NCBI GenBank assembly: GCA_029762625.1
Contig: JARVGI010000003.1
Coordinates: 145,909 to 183,969, forward strand
Origin: Methanomicrobiaceae archaeon
GTDB lineage: Archaea; Halobacteriota; Methanomicrobia; Methanomicrobiales; Methanomicrobiaceae
DNA length: 38,061 nt
Direction of reading: 5' to 3'
Both the position numbers and the translations under genes were made by a program. Position 1 is the first letter of the stretch, and every line of letters starts with the position of its first letter. This document shows, piece by piece, positions 1 through 8,653 of this stretch. The notes under the pieces are model-generated. The model was not told the DNA's origin and made no database searches. It worked only from the letters and a program-made list of their open reading frames with translations.

Positions 1-384
1 GAGCATACCGACCAGTTTCTGTGTCTCCTCCTTGACCCGTGCGAGCATCACATCGTAGGGAACGCCCCTGACGACATGGTCGGCATCGAGATCGAAGATG
101 AGGTCGGCACCGGTCCACTTCTTGTCGTTCATGGTGGGGGCGGCAGGATAGGCGTAGTAGGCGGTGGAATAGTAGGCATGGGCGGGAACCATCGAGCGGA
201 TATAGTCGGTGAGCTCCTGGCGTGACGAAAACGACATGTGCCGGCGCATATGGACCTCGGCCGAGGGTTCGAAGAAGATAAACCCCCATTCGCGCTGCGC
301 GAGCGCAGGGGGGATCCTGCGGCTGCTGGTGCGGTAGTACGAGGAAAACCGCTGTTTGATGTATGCCAGCGTCGCGGCGTTCAT
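1..384 (-). CDS. priS: DNA primase small subunit PriS (3' end beyond window)
   Basis: Catalytic subunit of the archaeal/eukaryotic-type primase, which makes RNA primers for replication together with PriL. I read 128 codons from an ATG at 384-382 to the window edge, with no stop. The visible part has the family marks: HMRRHMSF at about residues 45-52 and the catalytic stretch GADLIFDLDADH at about 92-103, where D98 and D100 are the metal-binding aspartates. Family members are about 350-400 residues, so roughly two thirds is missing. The start overlaps the stop of the upstream elp3 gene by four bases (ATGA), so the two are translationally coupled in one reverse-strand operon. The identification is firm because the aspartate motif and its surroundings are diagnostic; the C-terminal zinc region cannot be checked. 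Confidence 0.93.
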   Translation of the reverse strand, partial: MNAATLAYIKQRFSSYYRTSSRRIPPALAQREWGFIFFEPSAEVHMRRHMSFSSRQELTDYIRSMVPAHAYYSTAYYAYPAAPTMNDKKWTGADLIFDLDADHVVRGVPYDVMLARVKEETQKLVGML

Positions 385-1955
385 GTCAGCCTCTTCACCA
401 TATATGGTCCTGTGCGCTCATAGCCATGCCTGCGGTAATACGGGCGGACCCCGATGCCGCTCATCACCGCCATCGCCGAAAACCCTTCGCCAGAGGCCAT
501 CTCCTCCGCCGCGGCGAGCAGCTGGTTGCCGTACCGCCGGTGCTGCCACTCGCGGGTGCCGGGCGTCCTCCCGAGCGAGACGAGACTGCCGTAGACGTGC
601 AGTTCCCGCAGGAGGGCGGCACCGTCGAGTTCCTGCCTCCATGGCGATCCGGGGAACCGCATCCGGGCAAAGCCGATGAGAGCATTGTCGTCTCCCGCAG
701 AGATAAAGTGCTCAGTTCCGCCACAGCACTCGTAGGCCGTCACCCGGATCGAGGGCTCGTCGGTGAGCCCGGCCCTGCCCACCTCCCTGCACCGGATACA
801 CCGGCATTGCGTTCCCCATGCTGCGAGGCGCTCCTGCGCCAGCTGCCGGAAGTTGCTGTGCCGGGATCCCGCCACGATGAGTTTTGCCGGGATGTCGCGC
901 TGGACGCGCTGGAGGCGGACGTATGCGGGAAGAAGGCTTTTGGCATAGGCGATGAGATCGATGAGTTCGTCCTCGTCGTAACAGGAATACCCGCCCCGTT
1001 CCCAGAGCTCCTCGATCTCCGATCCCGGGGTCACCAGGGTGGGGTAGATCTTGAGAAAGTCCGGTTTGAACCGGGGGTCGGCAAAGAGGGTTGCAAAGAG
1101 CCTGCGGTCGTCTTCGATGCTCGATGCGGGGAGGTTAGGCATAACGTGGAAGCCGACTTTCAGCCCGGCGTCGCGCAAAAGCTGGTTTGCCGTGGCGCTC
1201 TCCTCCACGGTGTGTCCCCGCCGGTTGTACGCAAGGATGCGGTCGTCGACATGCTGCACCCCCACCTCCACCTTGGTCACGCCGAGGGAGAGCATGCGGT
1301 CGATATGCTCGCGCCGGCACCAATCCGGGCGCGTCTCGAACGTGACCGCGATGCAGCGCACGGCCGCCCGTTCGTTTGCCGCACAGAGCTCTTCGAAGGA
1401 GGGGTCGTCGCTCCCCTGCTCCTGCCCGAACTCGTTCATCGCCTGGATGCACGCGCGCATGAATGCATCCTGGTAGGCGGGATCGCGGGCAGTCATGGTC
1501 CCGCCCATGACGATCAGCTCCACCTTGTCGATATCGTGGCCGAGTTCGGTGAACTGCCGCAGGCGCACCCGCACCTGCGCATAGGGGTCGTAGGCGTTCT
1601 GGCGCCCCCGGAGCGCAGCCGGTTCCTCCCCCGTATAACTCTGGGGTGAGTTGAAGGGGTGGTCCGGCCCGCCGGGGCAGGGGAGGCACCTGCCGTGCGG
1701 GCAGGGGTGGGGCGAGGTCATCACCGCCACCGGCGCCACTCCCGAGAGTGTCCGGGTCGGTTTCACCTGCAGGATGCGCCGCAGCTGTTCGCGCTCCGCA
1801 TCGGTCGCCGCGGCGAGGATCGCGGAGTTTTTCGGGATGGAAGCAAGGCCGTGGCTGCGGGAAACGGCGATCTTGATCCGCTGGATATCCCCTGCGGAAA
1901 TGTCGTCTGAGGTAAGATGGGAGATAATCTCCCTCAAAATTGAGTGGTTTTCCAT
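381..1955 (-). CDS. elp3: Elp3-type tRNA U34 carboxymethyltransferase (radical SAM + GNAT)
   Basis: Radical-SAM/acetyltransferase enzyme that puts a carboxymethyl group on wobble uridine (cm5U34) of tRNAs using acetyl-CoA and SAM; archaea have Elp3 without the other Elongator subunits. The 524-residue length is normal. The N-terminal region leads into a CX4CX2C cluster (C85, C90, C93) that binds the 4Fe-4S. The middle carries the radical-SAM barrel (VELIVMGGTMTARDP, TKVEVGVQH). The C-terminal 70 residues form the GNAT part with QHRRYGNQLL as the acetyl-CoA loop and a YYRRHGYERTGPYMVK tail. It lies three bases after the UPF0058 gene and overlaps priS by four, so the three form an operon. No anomalies seen. 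Confidence 0.96.
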   Translation of the reverse strand: MENHSILREIISHLTSDDISAGDIQRIKIAVSRSHGLASIPKNSAILAAATDAEREQLRRILQVKPTRTLSGVAPVAVMTSPHPCPHGRCLPCPGGPDHPFNSPQSYTGEEPAALRGRQNAYDPYAQVRVRLRQFTELGHDIDKVELIVMGGTMTARDPAYQDAFMRACIQAMNEFGQEQGSDDPSFEELCAANERAAVRCIAVTFETRPDWCRREHIDRMLSLGVTKVEVGVQHVDDRILAYNRRGHTVEESATANQLLRDAGLKVGFHVMPNLPASSIEDDRRLFATLFADPRFKPDFLKIYPTLVTPGSEIEELWERGGYSCYDEDELIDLIAYAKSLLPAYVRLQRVQRDIPAKLIVAGSRHSNFRQLAQERLAAWGTQCRCIRCREVGRAGLTDEPSIRVTAYECCGGTEHFISAGDDNALIGFARMRFPGSPWRQELDGAALLRELHVYGSLVSLGRTPGTREWQHRRYGNQLLAAAEEMASGEGFSAMAVMSGIGVRPYYRRHGYERTGPYMVKRLT

Positions 1956-1958
1956 GGG

Positions 1959-2216
1959 TTACTGTTCAACAGCGACCTTTTCTTTTGTAGAGTATTCCAC
2001 CATCGGAGGCTGCTGCTGCCTCAGGTGCTGGACAATTTCCTCACCCAGGGTAAGGATTGCCTTCTTGTGACAGATTTTGTTTTTATGAATGTGCACCGGC
2101 GAAATGCCGAGCGCATCGTAATTCCCGGTTGCGATCTCGTCCCCTCTCGATTTCTCGTAGAATTTTTTTACATGAACCAGAAGCATATGTAAATGGAGCA
2201 ACTCTTCTTTCTGCAC
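1959..2216 (-). CDS. UPF0058 family small protein
   Basis: Conserved archaeal protein of unknown function; the core MQKEELLHLHMLLVHVKKFY and the following charged segment with HIHKNKICHKKAI match the UPF0058 family as I know it. I start it at the GTG at 2216-2214 (85 residues) because GGTGA sits four bases upstream and family members start just before KEEL; a TTG six codons further upstream (2234) is possible but gives an atypical N-terminus. The histidines and single cysteine could bind metal, but that is inference. It is the first gene of the elp3-priS operon, three bases before elp3. An AT-rich element at 2257-2268 could be its promoter and is shared with the divergent ADP-ribosylglycohydrolase gene. 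Confidence 0.85.
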   Translation of the reverse strand: MQKEELLHLHMLLVHVKKFYEKSRGDEIATGNYDALGISPVHIHKNKICHKKAILTLGEEIVQHLRQQQPPMVEYSTKEKVAVEQ

Positions 2217-2256
2217 GTTCTCACCAATCCTCAAAAAATACTACATTTCCCAGACA

Positions 2257-2268
2257 GATATAATTTAT
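2257..2268. promoter_or_regulatory. Shared AT-rich TATA region between divergent genes
   Basis: The stretch AGATATAATTTA works as a TATA-like element in both directions. On the minus strand it lies about 25 bases before a likely start site at about 2238, giving UPF0058 a short leader with GGTGA. On the plus strand a start site near 2288 is expected for the ADP-ribosylglycohydrolase gene. Assigned by pattern and spacing only. Confidence 0.5.
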
Positions 2269-2282
2269 TGGTGATCTTTATA

Positions 2283-3155
2283 TTGAACTTCGTTCATGCA
2301 GCGGGAGTGATTATCGGACTTGCGATTGGCGACGCATTGGGCGCGCCCCTCGAGGGGCTCCCGGTACCCCCTCGCCCGGTCCGATCTTTTACGGGGGGAG
2401 GCATCCACGGCATCAGGGCGGGCCATTTTACCGATGACACCCTCCAGGCGCTGGCAATTGCAGAATCGCTCGTATTGTGCGCAGGTTTCTCCGCGGATGA
2501 TATCCTCCGTCGGTTCGTAGGGGATTTTGAACGCTCTCCCCACTTCTATGGCCCCACATCCTCTGCAGTCTTTACCCTGATCCGGAAAGGGGCGTCTCCC
2601 CGGGAGGCGGCACAGCAGGTCTACGACGCGCTGGGCGGCGGGCGAAGCAACGGCAGCGTGATGCGGGGCGCACCGATCGGGGTCTACTACCCCCCGCGAA
2701 CGGTGCGGGAGGTGAGCATCGCGTGCGCCCGCCTGACCCACCTCCACCCGGTCGCCGCCGAATGCTCGGCGTTCGTCAACCGGATGGTGAGCGGCCTCTG
2801 CCGCGGGGAGGAGCGGTCACGCGCCCATGCATCTGCCCTGCGCGCCTGCAAGGGTGATGAGGTGGGTGAGGTGCTCGCGGATCCGCATCGGTTTTCTCTC
2901 TCCCCGTCACTCGACGCACTGGAAGCGACGCACTGCGCGGTCTCGGTCTTTCTGGCTTCGTCGTCATTTGAAGATGCGGTGGTCGGCGCGGTCAATCTCG
3001 GGGGCGATGCGGATACGATCGGGGCAATTTGCGGAGCGCTGGCAGGCGCCGAGTACGGCATTGGGGGCATCCCGTCCCGGTGGCTGACCGGTCTTCACCG
3101 CGCTGATGCGCTCCTCGACCTCTCGTGGAGGCTGTTTCTGGGGGTGCTCCGCTGA
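2283..3155 (+). CDS. ADP-ribosylglycohydrolase family protein (DraG/ARH3-like)
   Basis: Predicted hydrolase that removes ADP-ribose from proteins or small molecules, using two Mg ions. The all-helical family signature is complete: GLAIGDALGAPLEG at the N-terminus, HFTDDTLQALA (metal-binding D-D-T), NGSVMRGAPIGVYY in the middle, and GGDADTIGAICGALAGA near the C-terminus, where the D-A-D-T residues complete the binuclear site. Length (about 290 residues) fits. The start is uncertain: the open frame reaches 2193 but that overlaps the UPF0058 start; TTG 2283 or GTG 2307 are more likely, and the TATA element near 2260 favours 2307. It is a single-gene unit divergent from the elp3 operon. The modified target cannot be told from sequence; no nitrogenase genes are nearby. 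Confidence 0.9.
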   Translation: MNFVHAAGVIIGLAIGDALGAPLEGLPVPPRPVRSFTGGGIHGIRAGHFTDDTLQALAIAESLVLCAGFSADDILRRFVGDFERSPHFYGPTSSAVFTLIRKGASPREAAQQVYDALGGGRSNGSVMRGAPIGVYYPPRTVREVSIACARLTHLHPVAAECSAFVNRMVSGLCRGEERSRAHASALRACKGDEVGEVLADPHRFSLSPSLDALEATHCAVSVFLASSSFEDAVVGAVNLGGDADTIGAICGALAGAEYGIGGIPSRWLTGLHRADALLDLSWRLFLGVLR

Positions 3156-3158
3156 CGC

Positions 3159-3608
3159 TCACGTCGGGCGCAGCTCAACCAGTTTCAGGGCTTTTCCCCG
3201 CTCGCATTCGACGGGAGGGTTGCCGAGGACCTCCCCGACGAGGTAGTACTCACCCGGCACCGCCCCTTCGGGACTGCAGAGATCGTAGCCCTTGCATGAT
3301 TCCTCGCCACACCCGTGTTCGAAGAGGATCCGTGAATTGACGATGGCCTTTTCGGCGGGAATAAGTGCCAGTATGGGAGACTCGATCACCTCCACCGCAC
3401 AGGCCCCTCCCGCGTGGACCCTGCATTCATGGCGCGTGGTGTTGCGCACGCTGACGATCCGGTACCGCTTTTTTGGCTGGAGGTTGTTGCACACCCTGTT
3501 CACCTTGCAGCCTTTGCAATCGGGCAGCGCGCCCTCGTACACGAACTCCAGGTCCGGGCGGGCGAGGTGCCTCCCGATCAGCGTGACCTTTATCTTTGTT
3601 TCGCTCAT
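3159..3608 (-). CDS. UPF0179 family cysteine-rich protein
   Basis: Conserved archaeal protein of unknown function. The 149 residues hold nine cysteines (31, 34, 40, 62, 70, 100, 105, 111, 135); the first group is CKGCKVNRVC and a later group GCGEESCKGYDLC. The spacing suggests metal or Fe-S binding, but the ligand is not known to me. It starts six bases after the egsA stop, so it is almost surely cotranscribed with and coupled to egsA. It converges with the ADP-ribosylglycohydrolase gene with only three bases between stops. The family assignment is confident from the opening KIKVTLIGRHLA and the cysteine pattern; the function is open. Confidence 0.88.
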   Translation of the reverse strand: MSETKIKVTLIGRHLARPDLEFVYEGALPDCKGCKVNRVCNNLQPKKRYRIVSVRNTTRHECRVHAGGACAVEVIESPILALIPAEKAIVNSRILFEHGCGEESCKGYDLCSPEGAVPGEYYLVGEVLGNPPVECERGKALKLVELRPT

Positions 3609-3614
3609 TGCTAG

Positions 3615-4694
3615 CTACTCTTTATAGAGCATTTTTATTAAGTCTCTGGCCTTGTCCGGCGAAAGCCCCATGTCGAGGATGGTAAATCGTTCAGGGCGGA
3701 TGTTTTTCGCCTCTAAAAGTGCCTGTACGGCGATTTCATCGTCGATACCCAGTTCCTTCGGAGTCACGGGAGCACCGATTTTCTGCAGCGATGCCCTGAT
3801 ACCCCGCCAGTCTCCGCCGTGGAGGTACATGGTGATGATGGTGCCGATGCCGCACTGTTCCCCGTGCAGCCCCTTTCCCGGGGCCAGGCGGTCGAGGGCG
3901 TGGCTGAACTTGTGCTCTCCGCCGCTCGCCGGCCGCGAGGATCCGGCGATGCTCATGGCCACCCCCGAAGAGACGAGCGCTTTGGTCACCATCCAGGCAC
4001 TTTCCTCGGTATTGGGTTTGAGCAGATCGGCATTCTTTACCAGGATCTCCGCCGTCATGCGCGAGAGTGACGCCGCGTATTCGGAAAACGCCTCTCCCCG
4101 CAGGCGCTGGGAGAGTTCCCAGTCGAGGACGGCGGTGTAGTTCGAGATGATATCGGCGCACCCGGACGCGAGCAGGCGGGGCGGGGCGGAAGCGATGATG
4201 CCGGTATCGGCGATGATGGCCATGGGAGGGTGTGCCTCGAGGGACGTGCTGCCCCCCTCCATCGGGACCGAGGCGCGTGCGGAGCCGATCCCGTCATGCG
4301 AGGCGGCGGTGGGCACGCTGATGAACGGACGGTCGAGGTTGAAGGATGCGATCTTTGCGGTGTCGATCACCATCCCGCCGCCGACCCCGACGAGAAAATC
4401 AGCCTCTCCTGCGGCCTCCTCGATGCGCCGGATGGTTTCGACGGAGATGGAATCGATGACTGCCGTCTCCACCGTTCTGGATTCGGCGAGCATGTCCGCG
4501 GCTCTCCTCCCGGCAACCTCCATGGTGCGGGGTCCGGCGATCACGTACGCGGACCTCCCCAGTTTCAGGTCTTCACAGACGGCGGGCAGCTGGACAAGGG
4601 CATCGTGGCCTATGACCACGTCACGCGGCAGCTGCATCCACTTCGATTTGTCAAAAACCTGTTTTTTAAGTACTTTTATACCGTCCGCGCTCAT
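3615..4694 (-). CDS. egsA: sn-glycerol-1-phosphate dehydrogenase
   Basis: NAD(P)H-dependent, Zn-dependent enzyme that reduces dihydroxyacetone phosphate to sn-glycerol-1-phosphate, the first step giving archaeal lipids their stereochemistry. Visible family marks: the nucleotide-binding GVGGGMVIDTAKIASF, the ASHDGIGSARASVP loop with the Zn-binding Asp, and two Zn-binding histidines in GGEHKFSHALD and GLHGEQCGIGT. Length of about 359 residues is normal. I prefer the ATG at 4694 because the minus-strand TATA ATATAAAT is centred about 26 bases before it, which fits a leaderless mRNA; an in-frame ATG at 4703 would add three residues. It is followed by UPF0179 in the same operon and diverges tightly from the DUF63 gene. 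Confidence 0.95.
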   Translation of the reverse strand: MSADGIKVLKKQVFDKSKWMQLPRDVVIGHDALVQLPAVCEDLKLGRSAYVIAGPRTMEVAGRRAADMLAESRTVETAVIDSISVETIRRIEEAAGEADFLVGVGGGMVIDTAKIASFNLDRPFISVPTAASHDGIGSARASVPMEGGSTSLEAHPPMAIIADTGIIASAPPRLLASGCADIISNYTAVLDWELSQRLRGEAFSEYAASLSRMTAEILVKNADLLKPNTEESAWMVTKALVSSGVAMSIAGSSRPASGGEHKFSHALDRLAPGKGLHGEQCGIGTIITMYLHGGDWRGIRASLQKIGAPVTPKELGIDDEIAVQALLEAKNIRPERFTILDMGLSPDKARDLIKMLYKE

Positions 4695-4730
4695 TACTAT
4701 CATAAATGATTGGGGAATTTATATCTAAAT
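4673..4730. promoter_or_regulatory. Interlocked divergent promoters of egsA and the DUF63 operon
   Basis: The plus-strand TATA (CTTTTATA, 4673-4680) is centred about 27 bases before the DUF63 ATG at 4706, and lies inside the egsA coding sequence. The minus-strand TATA (about 4717-4727) is centred about 26 bases before the egsA ATG at 4694 and lies inside the DUF63 coding sequence. Both mRNAs would be leaderless or nearly so. Assigned from base pattern and spacing only. Confidence 0.65.
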
Positions 4731-5572
4731 ATTACATCGATCCCATCATTCAGGGCCAGCCCTATACGCTTGTCGACACCCTGACCTATGCCGCGCTCCT
4801 CATCATCGCCGTCTTTTTCGTCTACCTGTGGCTCAGGCGCACTGGAATTACGATCGACCACGACTTTGCCCTCGCCCTCATACCTTTTATGGTGCTGGGG
4901 GGACTGCTGCGCGTGGTCGAGGATACGGGCATGATACCCTCCCCCTACCATGTGCTCATGGTCACCCCGATCATATTTTTTGTGATCTTCGCCTATGCGG
5001 TTGCCTCCCTCGTCATCGCCCGGTATCTGGAGGCCCGCGGGGTTATCCTGCAGTACTCCCGGGGGTTTGCGGCGGCGGGCATCGGGGCGTGTGTGCTCGT
5101 CGGGTTCATCCTCCTGCTCTTCGGTCTCGGCATCATCCCGGTCGCGGGCTATGCCCCCACCATCGATATCGGAGTGCTGGTCATCATTCTCGCCATGGCG
5201 TTCTCGACGAGCCTCCTGGTCTGGGCGGCGCTCCGCTACCTTGCAGGGTGGGCGTATGTATCGGACATCCTCTACAAACTCCTCATATTCGGGCATTTGC
5301 TCGATGCCAGCGCCACGAGTTTCGGCATCGACCTCCATCCCGTCCCCTACGTCGAGCAGCATGTGGTGGGAGGGGCTCTTATCGAGGCAACGGGGACAGC
5401 ATTTTCCATGTTCCCCCTGAAACTGGCGGTGATCATCCCGGCGATCTACGTACTTGAGCTCTACCGGAAAGAGGGCAACCCCGAACTCTGGCACCTGATC
5501 CTCCTTGCCATGATCATGGTGGGAATGGCGCCGGGCATTCGAGGTATGGTGAGAATGGTGCTGCATGTCTGA
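4706..5572 (+). CDS. DUF63 family integral membrane protein
   Basis: Archaeal multi-pass membrane protein of unknown function. The 288 residues show about eight hydrophobic segments, including TLTYAALLIIAVFFVYLWL, IPFMVLGGLLRVVEDTG and ASATSFGIDLHP, which match the DUF63 family (the R-V-x-E-D-x-G and D-A-x-x-T patterns are conserved polar residues within the membrane). The start at 4706 fits a leaderless transcript from the TATA at 4673-4680. It is first in a three-gene operon; its end overlaps the SpoIIM-like gene by eight bases. The pairing of DUF63 with a SpoIIM-like protein and ProS looks like housekeeping, but no reaction can be proposed. Confidence 0.9.
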   Translation: MIGEFISKYYIDPIIQGQPYTLVDTLTYAALLIIAVFFVYLWLRRTGITIDHDFALALIPFMVLGGLLRVVEDTGMIPSPYHVLMVTPIIFFVIFAYAVASLVIARYLEARGVILQYSRGFAAAGIGACVLVGFILLLFGLGIIPVAGYAPTIDIGVLVIILAMAFSTSLLVWAALRYLAGWAYVSDILYKLLIFGHLLDASATSFGIDLHPVPYVEQHVVGGALIEATGTAFSMFPLKLAVIIPAIYVLELYRKEGNPELWHLILLAMIMVGMAPGIRGMVRMVLHV

Positions 5573-6131
5573 GCCGCGGCTTCTCCCTGCAGTAATCGCC
5601 TCGCTGGCCATCTTCTGCCTGTGCATCGGCATCGGTGCCCTCGCTGTCTGGCAGGATCCCGCACTGGGCGAGCAGGTGCTGGGGGTGCTCAACGAGGAGC
5701 TCTTCGCGGATATCCTCGACGACAGTCCGGCGCTTATCAGCCTGAAACTCTTCCTCAATAATCTCGGGGCATGCATCATCCTCTTTCTGGGGGGTGCATC
5801 CGCCGGACTGCTGACCGTGGTTATTCTGTGTGCCAATGGCGTGATTATCGGCGTGGTCACGGAACTGGTCCGGCAGGAGCAGGGGCTGCTCTATGTGGCG
5901 GTGGCTCTTATCCCTCATGGTATCTTTGAAATCCCCGCGTTTATCACGGCAAGCGCCCTCGGGCTCATGCTCGGCCAGGCGCTGCTCCTTGAGCTGCAGG
6001 GCGGGGGTGATGCCGCAGGAAGGGCCGGTGAATTCGGATCCGCATTCTTACGCGTGGTTGTTCCTCTATTGGCAATTGCAGCGGTTGTAGAGGCTTTTAT
6101 TACGCCCGCAATCATACCATTAGTAGCTTGA
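5565..6131 (+). CDS. SpoIIM/DUF95-like membrane protein
   Basis: Membrane protein of the stage II sporulation protein M family, widespread in archaea that do not sporulate; its role there is unknown. The 188 residues contain about five transmembrane segments. The typical family core is FLNNLGACIILFLGG, then a segment ending GVIIGVV, then the conserved IPHGIFEIPAFITASALG, where the P-H-G-x-x-E-x-P pattern is the family signature. It overlaps the DUF63 gene by eight bases and is followed 12 bases later by proS, so it is the middle gene of an operon. The signature makes the family call solid. Confidence 0.9.
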   Translation: MSEPRLLPAVIASLAIFCLCIGIGALAVWQDPALGEQVLGVLNEELFADILDDSPALISLKLFLNNLGACIILFLGGASAGLLTVVILCANGVIIGVVTELVRQEQGLLYVAVALIPHGIFEIPAFITASALGLMLGQALLLELQGGGDAAGRAGEFGSAFLRVVVPLLAIAAVVEAFITPAIIPLVA

Positions 6132-6143
6132 GGTGTCAGTTCG

Positions 6144-7580
6144 ATGGAGGATGAGGGCGGTTCACTTCCCGGGAAATCGGATTTCAGTGCATGGTATAAC
6201 GATATTCTCTGGCGAGCGGAGATCATGGACGTGCGCTACCCGGTCAAGGGGATCTATGTATGGTATCCGCACGGGTTTGCCCTGCGAAGGCATGTCTATC
6301 AGCGTCTTCGTGACCTGCTCGATGAGGCGGATCACCAGGAGACCCTCTTTCCCCTCCTCATCCCGAAGCACGAGTTCATGAAGGAGGCGGAGCACATCAA
6401 GGGGTTCGAGGAGGAGGTCTACTGGGTCACTCACGGCGGCACCTCGGAGCTCGACGTCCCCCTCGCCCTCCGCCCCACGAGCGAGACGGCGATCTACCCC
6501 ATGTACGCGCTCTGGATCCGCTCGCATGCGGATCTCCCGCTCAAACTCTACCAGGTGGTCAATACCTTCCGCTACGAGACCAAGCATACCCGCCCCCTGA
6601 TCCGGCTGCGCGAGATCACCTCGTTTAAGGAGGCGCACACCGTGCACGCCACGTGGGAGGATGCCGAACGGCAGGTAGAGGAGGCGGTCGCCCTCTACCG
6701 GAGCTTCTACGAGCAGCTCTGCGTCCCGATCATCATCTCGCGGCGGCCCGACTGGGACAAGTTCCCCGGGGCGGACTATACCATCGCCGCCGACGCCGTC
6801 ATGCCCGACGGGCGCACCCTGCAGATCGGCACCGTCCACCACCTCGGGGACCATTTCTCGAAGACCTTCGACATCACGTACGAGGACGCATCCGGTGAGC
6901 AGCAGTGCGCTCACCAGACCTGCTACGGCATCTCGGAGCGGTCCATCGCCGCGGTGGTGAGCGTGCACGGCGACGATCGCGGGCTGGTGCTCCCGCCGTC
7001 TGTCGCTCCCGTGCAGATCGTCATCGTCCCCATCATCGTCGGTAAACGGGAGGACGAGGTGCTGGCGCATGCGGCGGCACTCGAGCAGGAGCTCGGTGCC
7101 GCCGGGTACCGGACGAAGGTCGATTCGCGCGCGCTCCGCCCCGGGGCGAAGTACTACTACTGGGAGATGCGGGGCGTTCCCCTGCGGCTCGAGGTGGGCC
7201 CGCGCGATATTGATGCAGGCACCGTGATGGCCGTCAACCGACTGGGCGACAAATCCGCCGTGGACCGGGCGGCGATCGTCGAGGAGGTGGCGGCACAGCT
7301 GGAGCAGTTCAGGGACCGCCTGCGCGCCCGCGCCGAGGCGGAGCTGGCGCACAAGATCACCCTTGCGTCCTCGATGGAGGAGATTCCCGGGTCGGTGCGT
7401 GAGGGGGTCGCCATCGTCAACTGGTGCGGTAGCGAGGACTGTGCCGGACAGATCGAAAAAGCGACCGGTGCAGCCCTGCTGGGCAGCGAAGTCCGATCGC
7501 AGTATGTCGACCCGGACGGGGGCCCGTGCGTCGCATGCCGAAAAGCAGGCCGGCCAGCCCTCGTGGGCAGGAGCTACTGA
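6144..7580 (+). CDS. proS: Prolyl-tRNA synthetase (archaeal/eukaryotic type)
   Basis: Class II aminoacyl-tRNA synthetase that charges tRNA-Pro in the cytoplasm. The 478-residue protein lacks the bacterial editing insertion and has the archaeal order: N-terminal catalytic part with [13 protein letters not shown], motif 2 [28 protein letters not shown], then the anticodon-binding part ([14 protein letters not shown]) and a C-terminal Zn-binding domain with cysteines in [13 protein letters not shown] and [13 protein letters not shown] ribosome site GAGGTG lies eight bases before the ATG. It is the last gene of the DUF63-SpoIIM operon. Its 3' end overlaps the convergent zinc-ribbon gene by seven bases. 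Confidence 0.97.
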   Translation: MEDEGGSLPGKSDFSAWYNDILWRAEIMDVRYPVKGIYVWYPHGFALRRHVYQRLRDLLDEADHQETLFPLLIPKHEFMKEAEHIKGFEEEVYWVTHGGTSELDVPLALRPTSETAIYPMYALWIRSHADLPLKLYQVVNTFRYETKHTRPLIRLREITSFKEAHTVHATWEDAERQVEEAVALYRSFYEQLCVPIIISRRPDWDKFPGADYTIAADAVMPDGRTLQIGTVHHLGDHFSKTFDITYEDASGEQQCAHQTCYGISERSIAAVVSVHGDDRGLVLPPSVAPVQIVIVPIIVGKREDEVLAHAAALEQELGAAGYRTKVDSRALRPGAKYYYWEMRGVPLRLEVGPRDIDAGTVMAVNRLGDKSAVDRAAIVEEVAAQLEQFRDRLRARAEAELAHKITLASSMEEIPGSVREGVAIVNWCGSEDCAGQIEKATGAALLGSEVRSQYVDPDGGPCVACRKAGRPALVGRSY

Positions 7581-8035
7581 CCGCAGGACGTACAGAAATA
7601 GGCGAACTGGAAATCGTTGAGCCTGAAATTCCCGTAAATTTTCTTTTTCCCGCCACGCAGAAATACTCTGCCGCACTGGTGGCAGGTTTTCAGGCGAAGG
7701 CGGTCGGTCGTGGTCATGGGAATGTCTAACATGATCTCGAACGGTTCATCCTCCTCGCTTCCGGAATTGAGCTGCTCTTCATACCGGCTCACGAGCTGCA
7801 TGATCTGCAGCGGGTTTGCGCCGAGTCTCTCCAGCCGCCTGTAGAGGAAATACTGGAATACCAGCCAGGAGAGATCCGACCTCTCGAGGAGATCGTCAAA
7901 GAGTTCGGCCTGCTCCTCGTCTCCCTCAAGTGACCGGCCACAAAGAGGGCAGCAGCCACCGACCAGTTCATCGAGGAAGACCTCCTCTTTACAGTACGGG
8001 CAGGTTGTATGGGGGGAATGGATACGCGATGTCAT
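7574..8035 (-). CDS. Hypothetical protein with two zinc ribbons
   Basis: I do not recognise a named family. The 153 residues have an N-terminal CPYCKEEVF / CCPLCG pair and a C-terminal [10 protein letters not shown] / YFCTSCGQ pair, each a CxxC-CxxC zinc-ribbon pattern, separated by an acidic helical stretch (roughly residues 42-100) with [17 protein letters not shown]. Such proteins often bind nucleic acid or a protein partner, but that is inference. The chain stops right after the second ribbon, overlapping the convergent proS end by seven bases. It lies 41 bases after pdaD on the same strand and may be cotranscribed with it. No clear ribosome site is seen before the ATG at 8035. Confidence 0.8.
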   Translation of the reverse strand: MTSRIHSPHTTCPYCKEEVFLDELVGGCCPLCGRSLEGDEEQAELFDDLLERSDLSWLVFQYFLYRRLERLGANPLQIMQLVSRYEEQLNSGSEEDEPFEIMLDIPMTTTDRLRLKTCHQCGRVFLRGGKKKIYGNFRLNDFQFAYFCTSCGQ

Positions 8036-8076
8036 GATGGCTGATGTGGGTGGGGGGATTCCGGTACCTTCTCACG

Positions 8077-8580
8077 TTACTCCATCAAAAAGATAGCTGC
8101 AGCGAGCACGGTGGTCCATTCACCTTCATCGCCGACCACGGCGGTTTCGGTGACATTGAGCGTCTTCCGGGGAATTTTGTCGGTGATGCTGTTGTACATA
8201 TCATACGCCAGTTTTTCCGCATATTTACCTGCCTGTTCTTTGCTCTGGCCAAAGGAATGGTGTTCCGCAAAGTAGCCCCATTGCGTTTCCATTTCTTCGG
8301 GGATGGCTACCCCTATTGATGTGGAAATACGCCTGTGAGGCTCGTTTGAGGAGAGCCGGGACATGACAGTGAAAATCACACTCCCTGCTTCCATCTGCCG
8401 AAGGCCCTCCTCCTTCGGGAGGATCCGGCACCTGGGTGGCAGAATCGAGCTCACCGTGACAAGATTATAGCATTCAATGGACGCATCTCTCAATGCCATT
8501 TCGAAGGAGGCGAGGCGTTCGGGATCTCTTCCCGTTCCGCAGGTAAAGAAAACTTTTTTCGGCACAAAAAATCCTGTCAT
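8077..8580 (-). CDS. pdaD: Pyruvoyl-dependent arginine decarboxylase
   Basis: Converts arginine to agmatine, which archaea need for polyamines and for agmatidine in tRNA-Ile. The proenzyme cuts itself at a Ser-Ser bond to make a beta chain and an alpha chain with an N-terminal pyruvoyl group. The site is visible as VSSILPP at residues 43-49 (S44-S45 from my start). The rest matches the family: GTGRDPERLASFEMAL, GSVIFTVMSRLSSNEP, and the C-terminal EWTTVLAAAIFL. I start at the ATG at 8580 (167 residues), since GGGAG lies nine bases before it; an ATG at 8589 sits directly on that ribosome site. A TATA element at 8634-8647 fits a leader of about 34 bases. Confidence 0.95.
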   Translation of the reverse strand: MTGFFVPKKVFFTCGTGRDPERLASFEMALRDASIECYNLVTVSSILPPRCRILPKEEGLRQMEAGSVIFTVMSRLSSNEPHRRISTSIGVAIPEEMETQWGYFAEHHSFGQSKEQAGKYAEKLAYDMYNSITDKIPRKTLNVTETAVVGDEGEWTTVLAAAIFLME

Positions 8581-8633
8581 CGTCACCATCTCCCGGTTGT
8601 TCGTGTGCCTCTACGTTGGATGCATCCACTAAT

Positions 8634-8647
8634 AAATTTATATGTTG
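8634..8647 (-). promoter_or_regulatory. TATA element of pdaD
   Basis: CATATAAATTTATT on the minus strand, centred about 26 bases before an expected start site near 8614. It is followed by a leader with GGGAG ahead of the pdaD ATG. The phased AT-rich motif at 8654-8750 lies immediately upstream. Confidence 0.6.
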
Positions 8648-8653
8648 TTACAC

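Noticed and set aside
363-1649. 428-codon plus-strand frame
   Set aside because: Antisense to elp3, which is unambiguous.
6162-7676. 504-codon minus-strand frame
   Set aside because: Exact shadow of proS; no start signal or family match.
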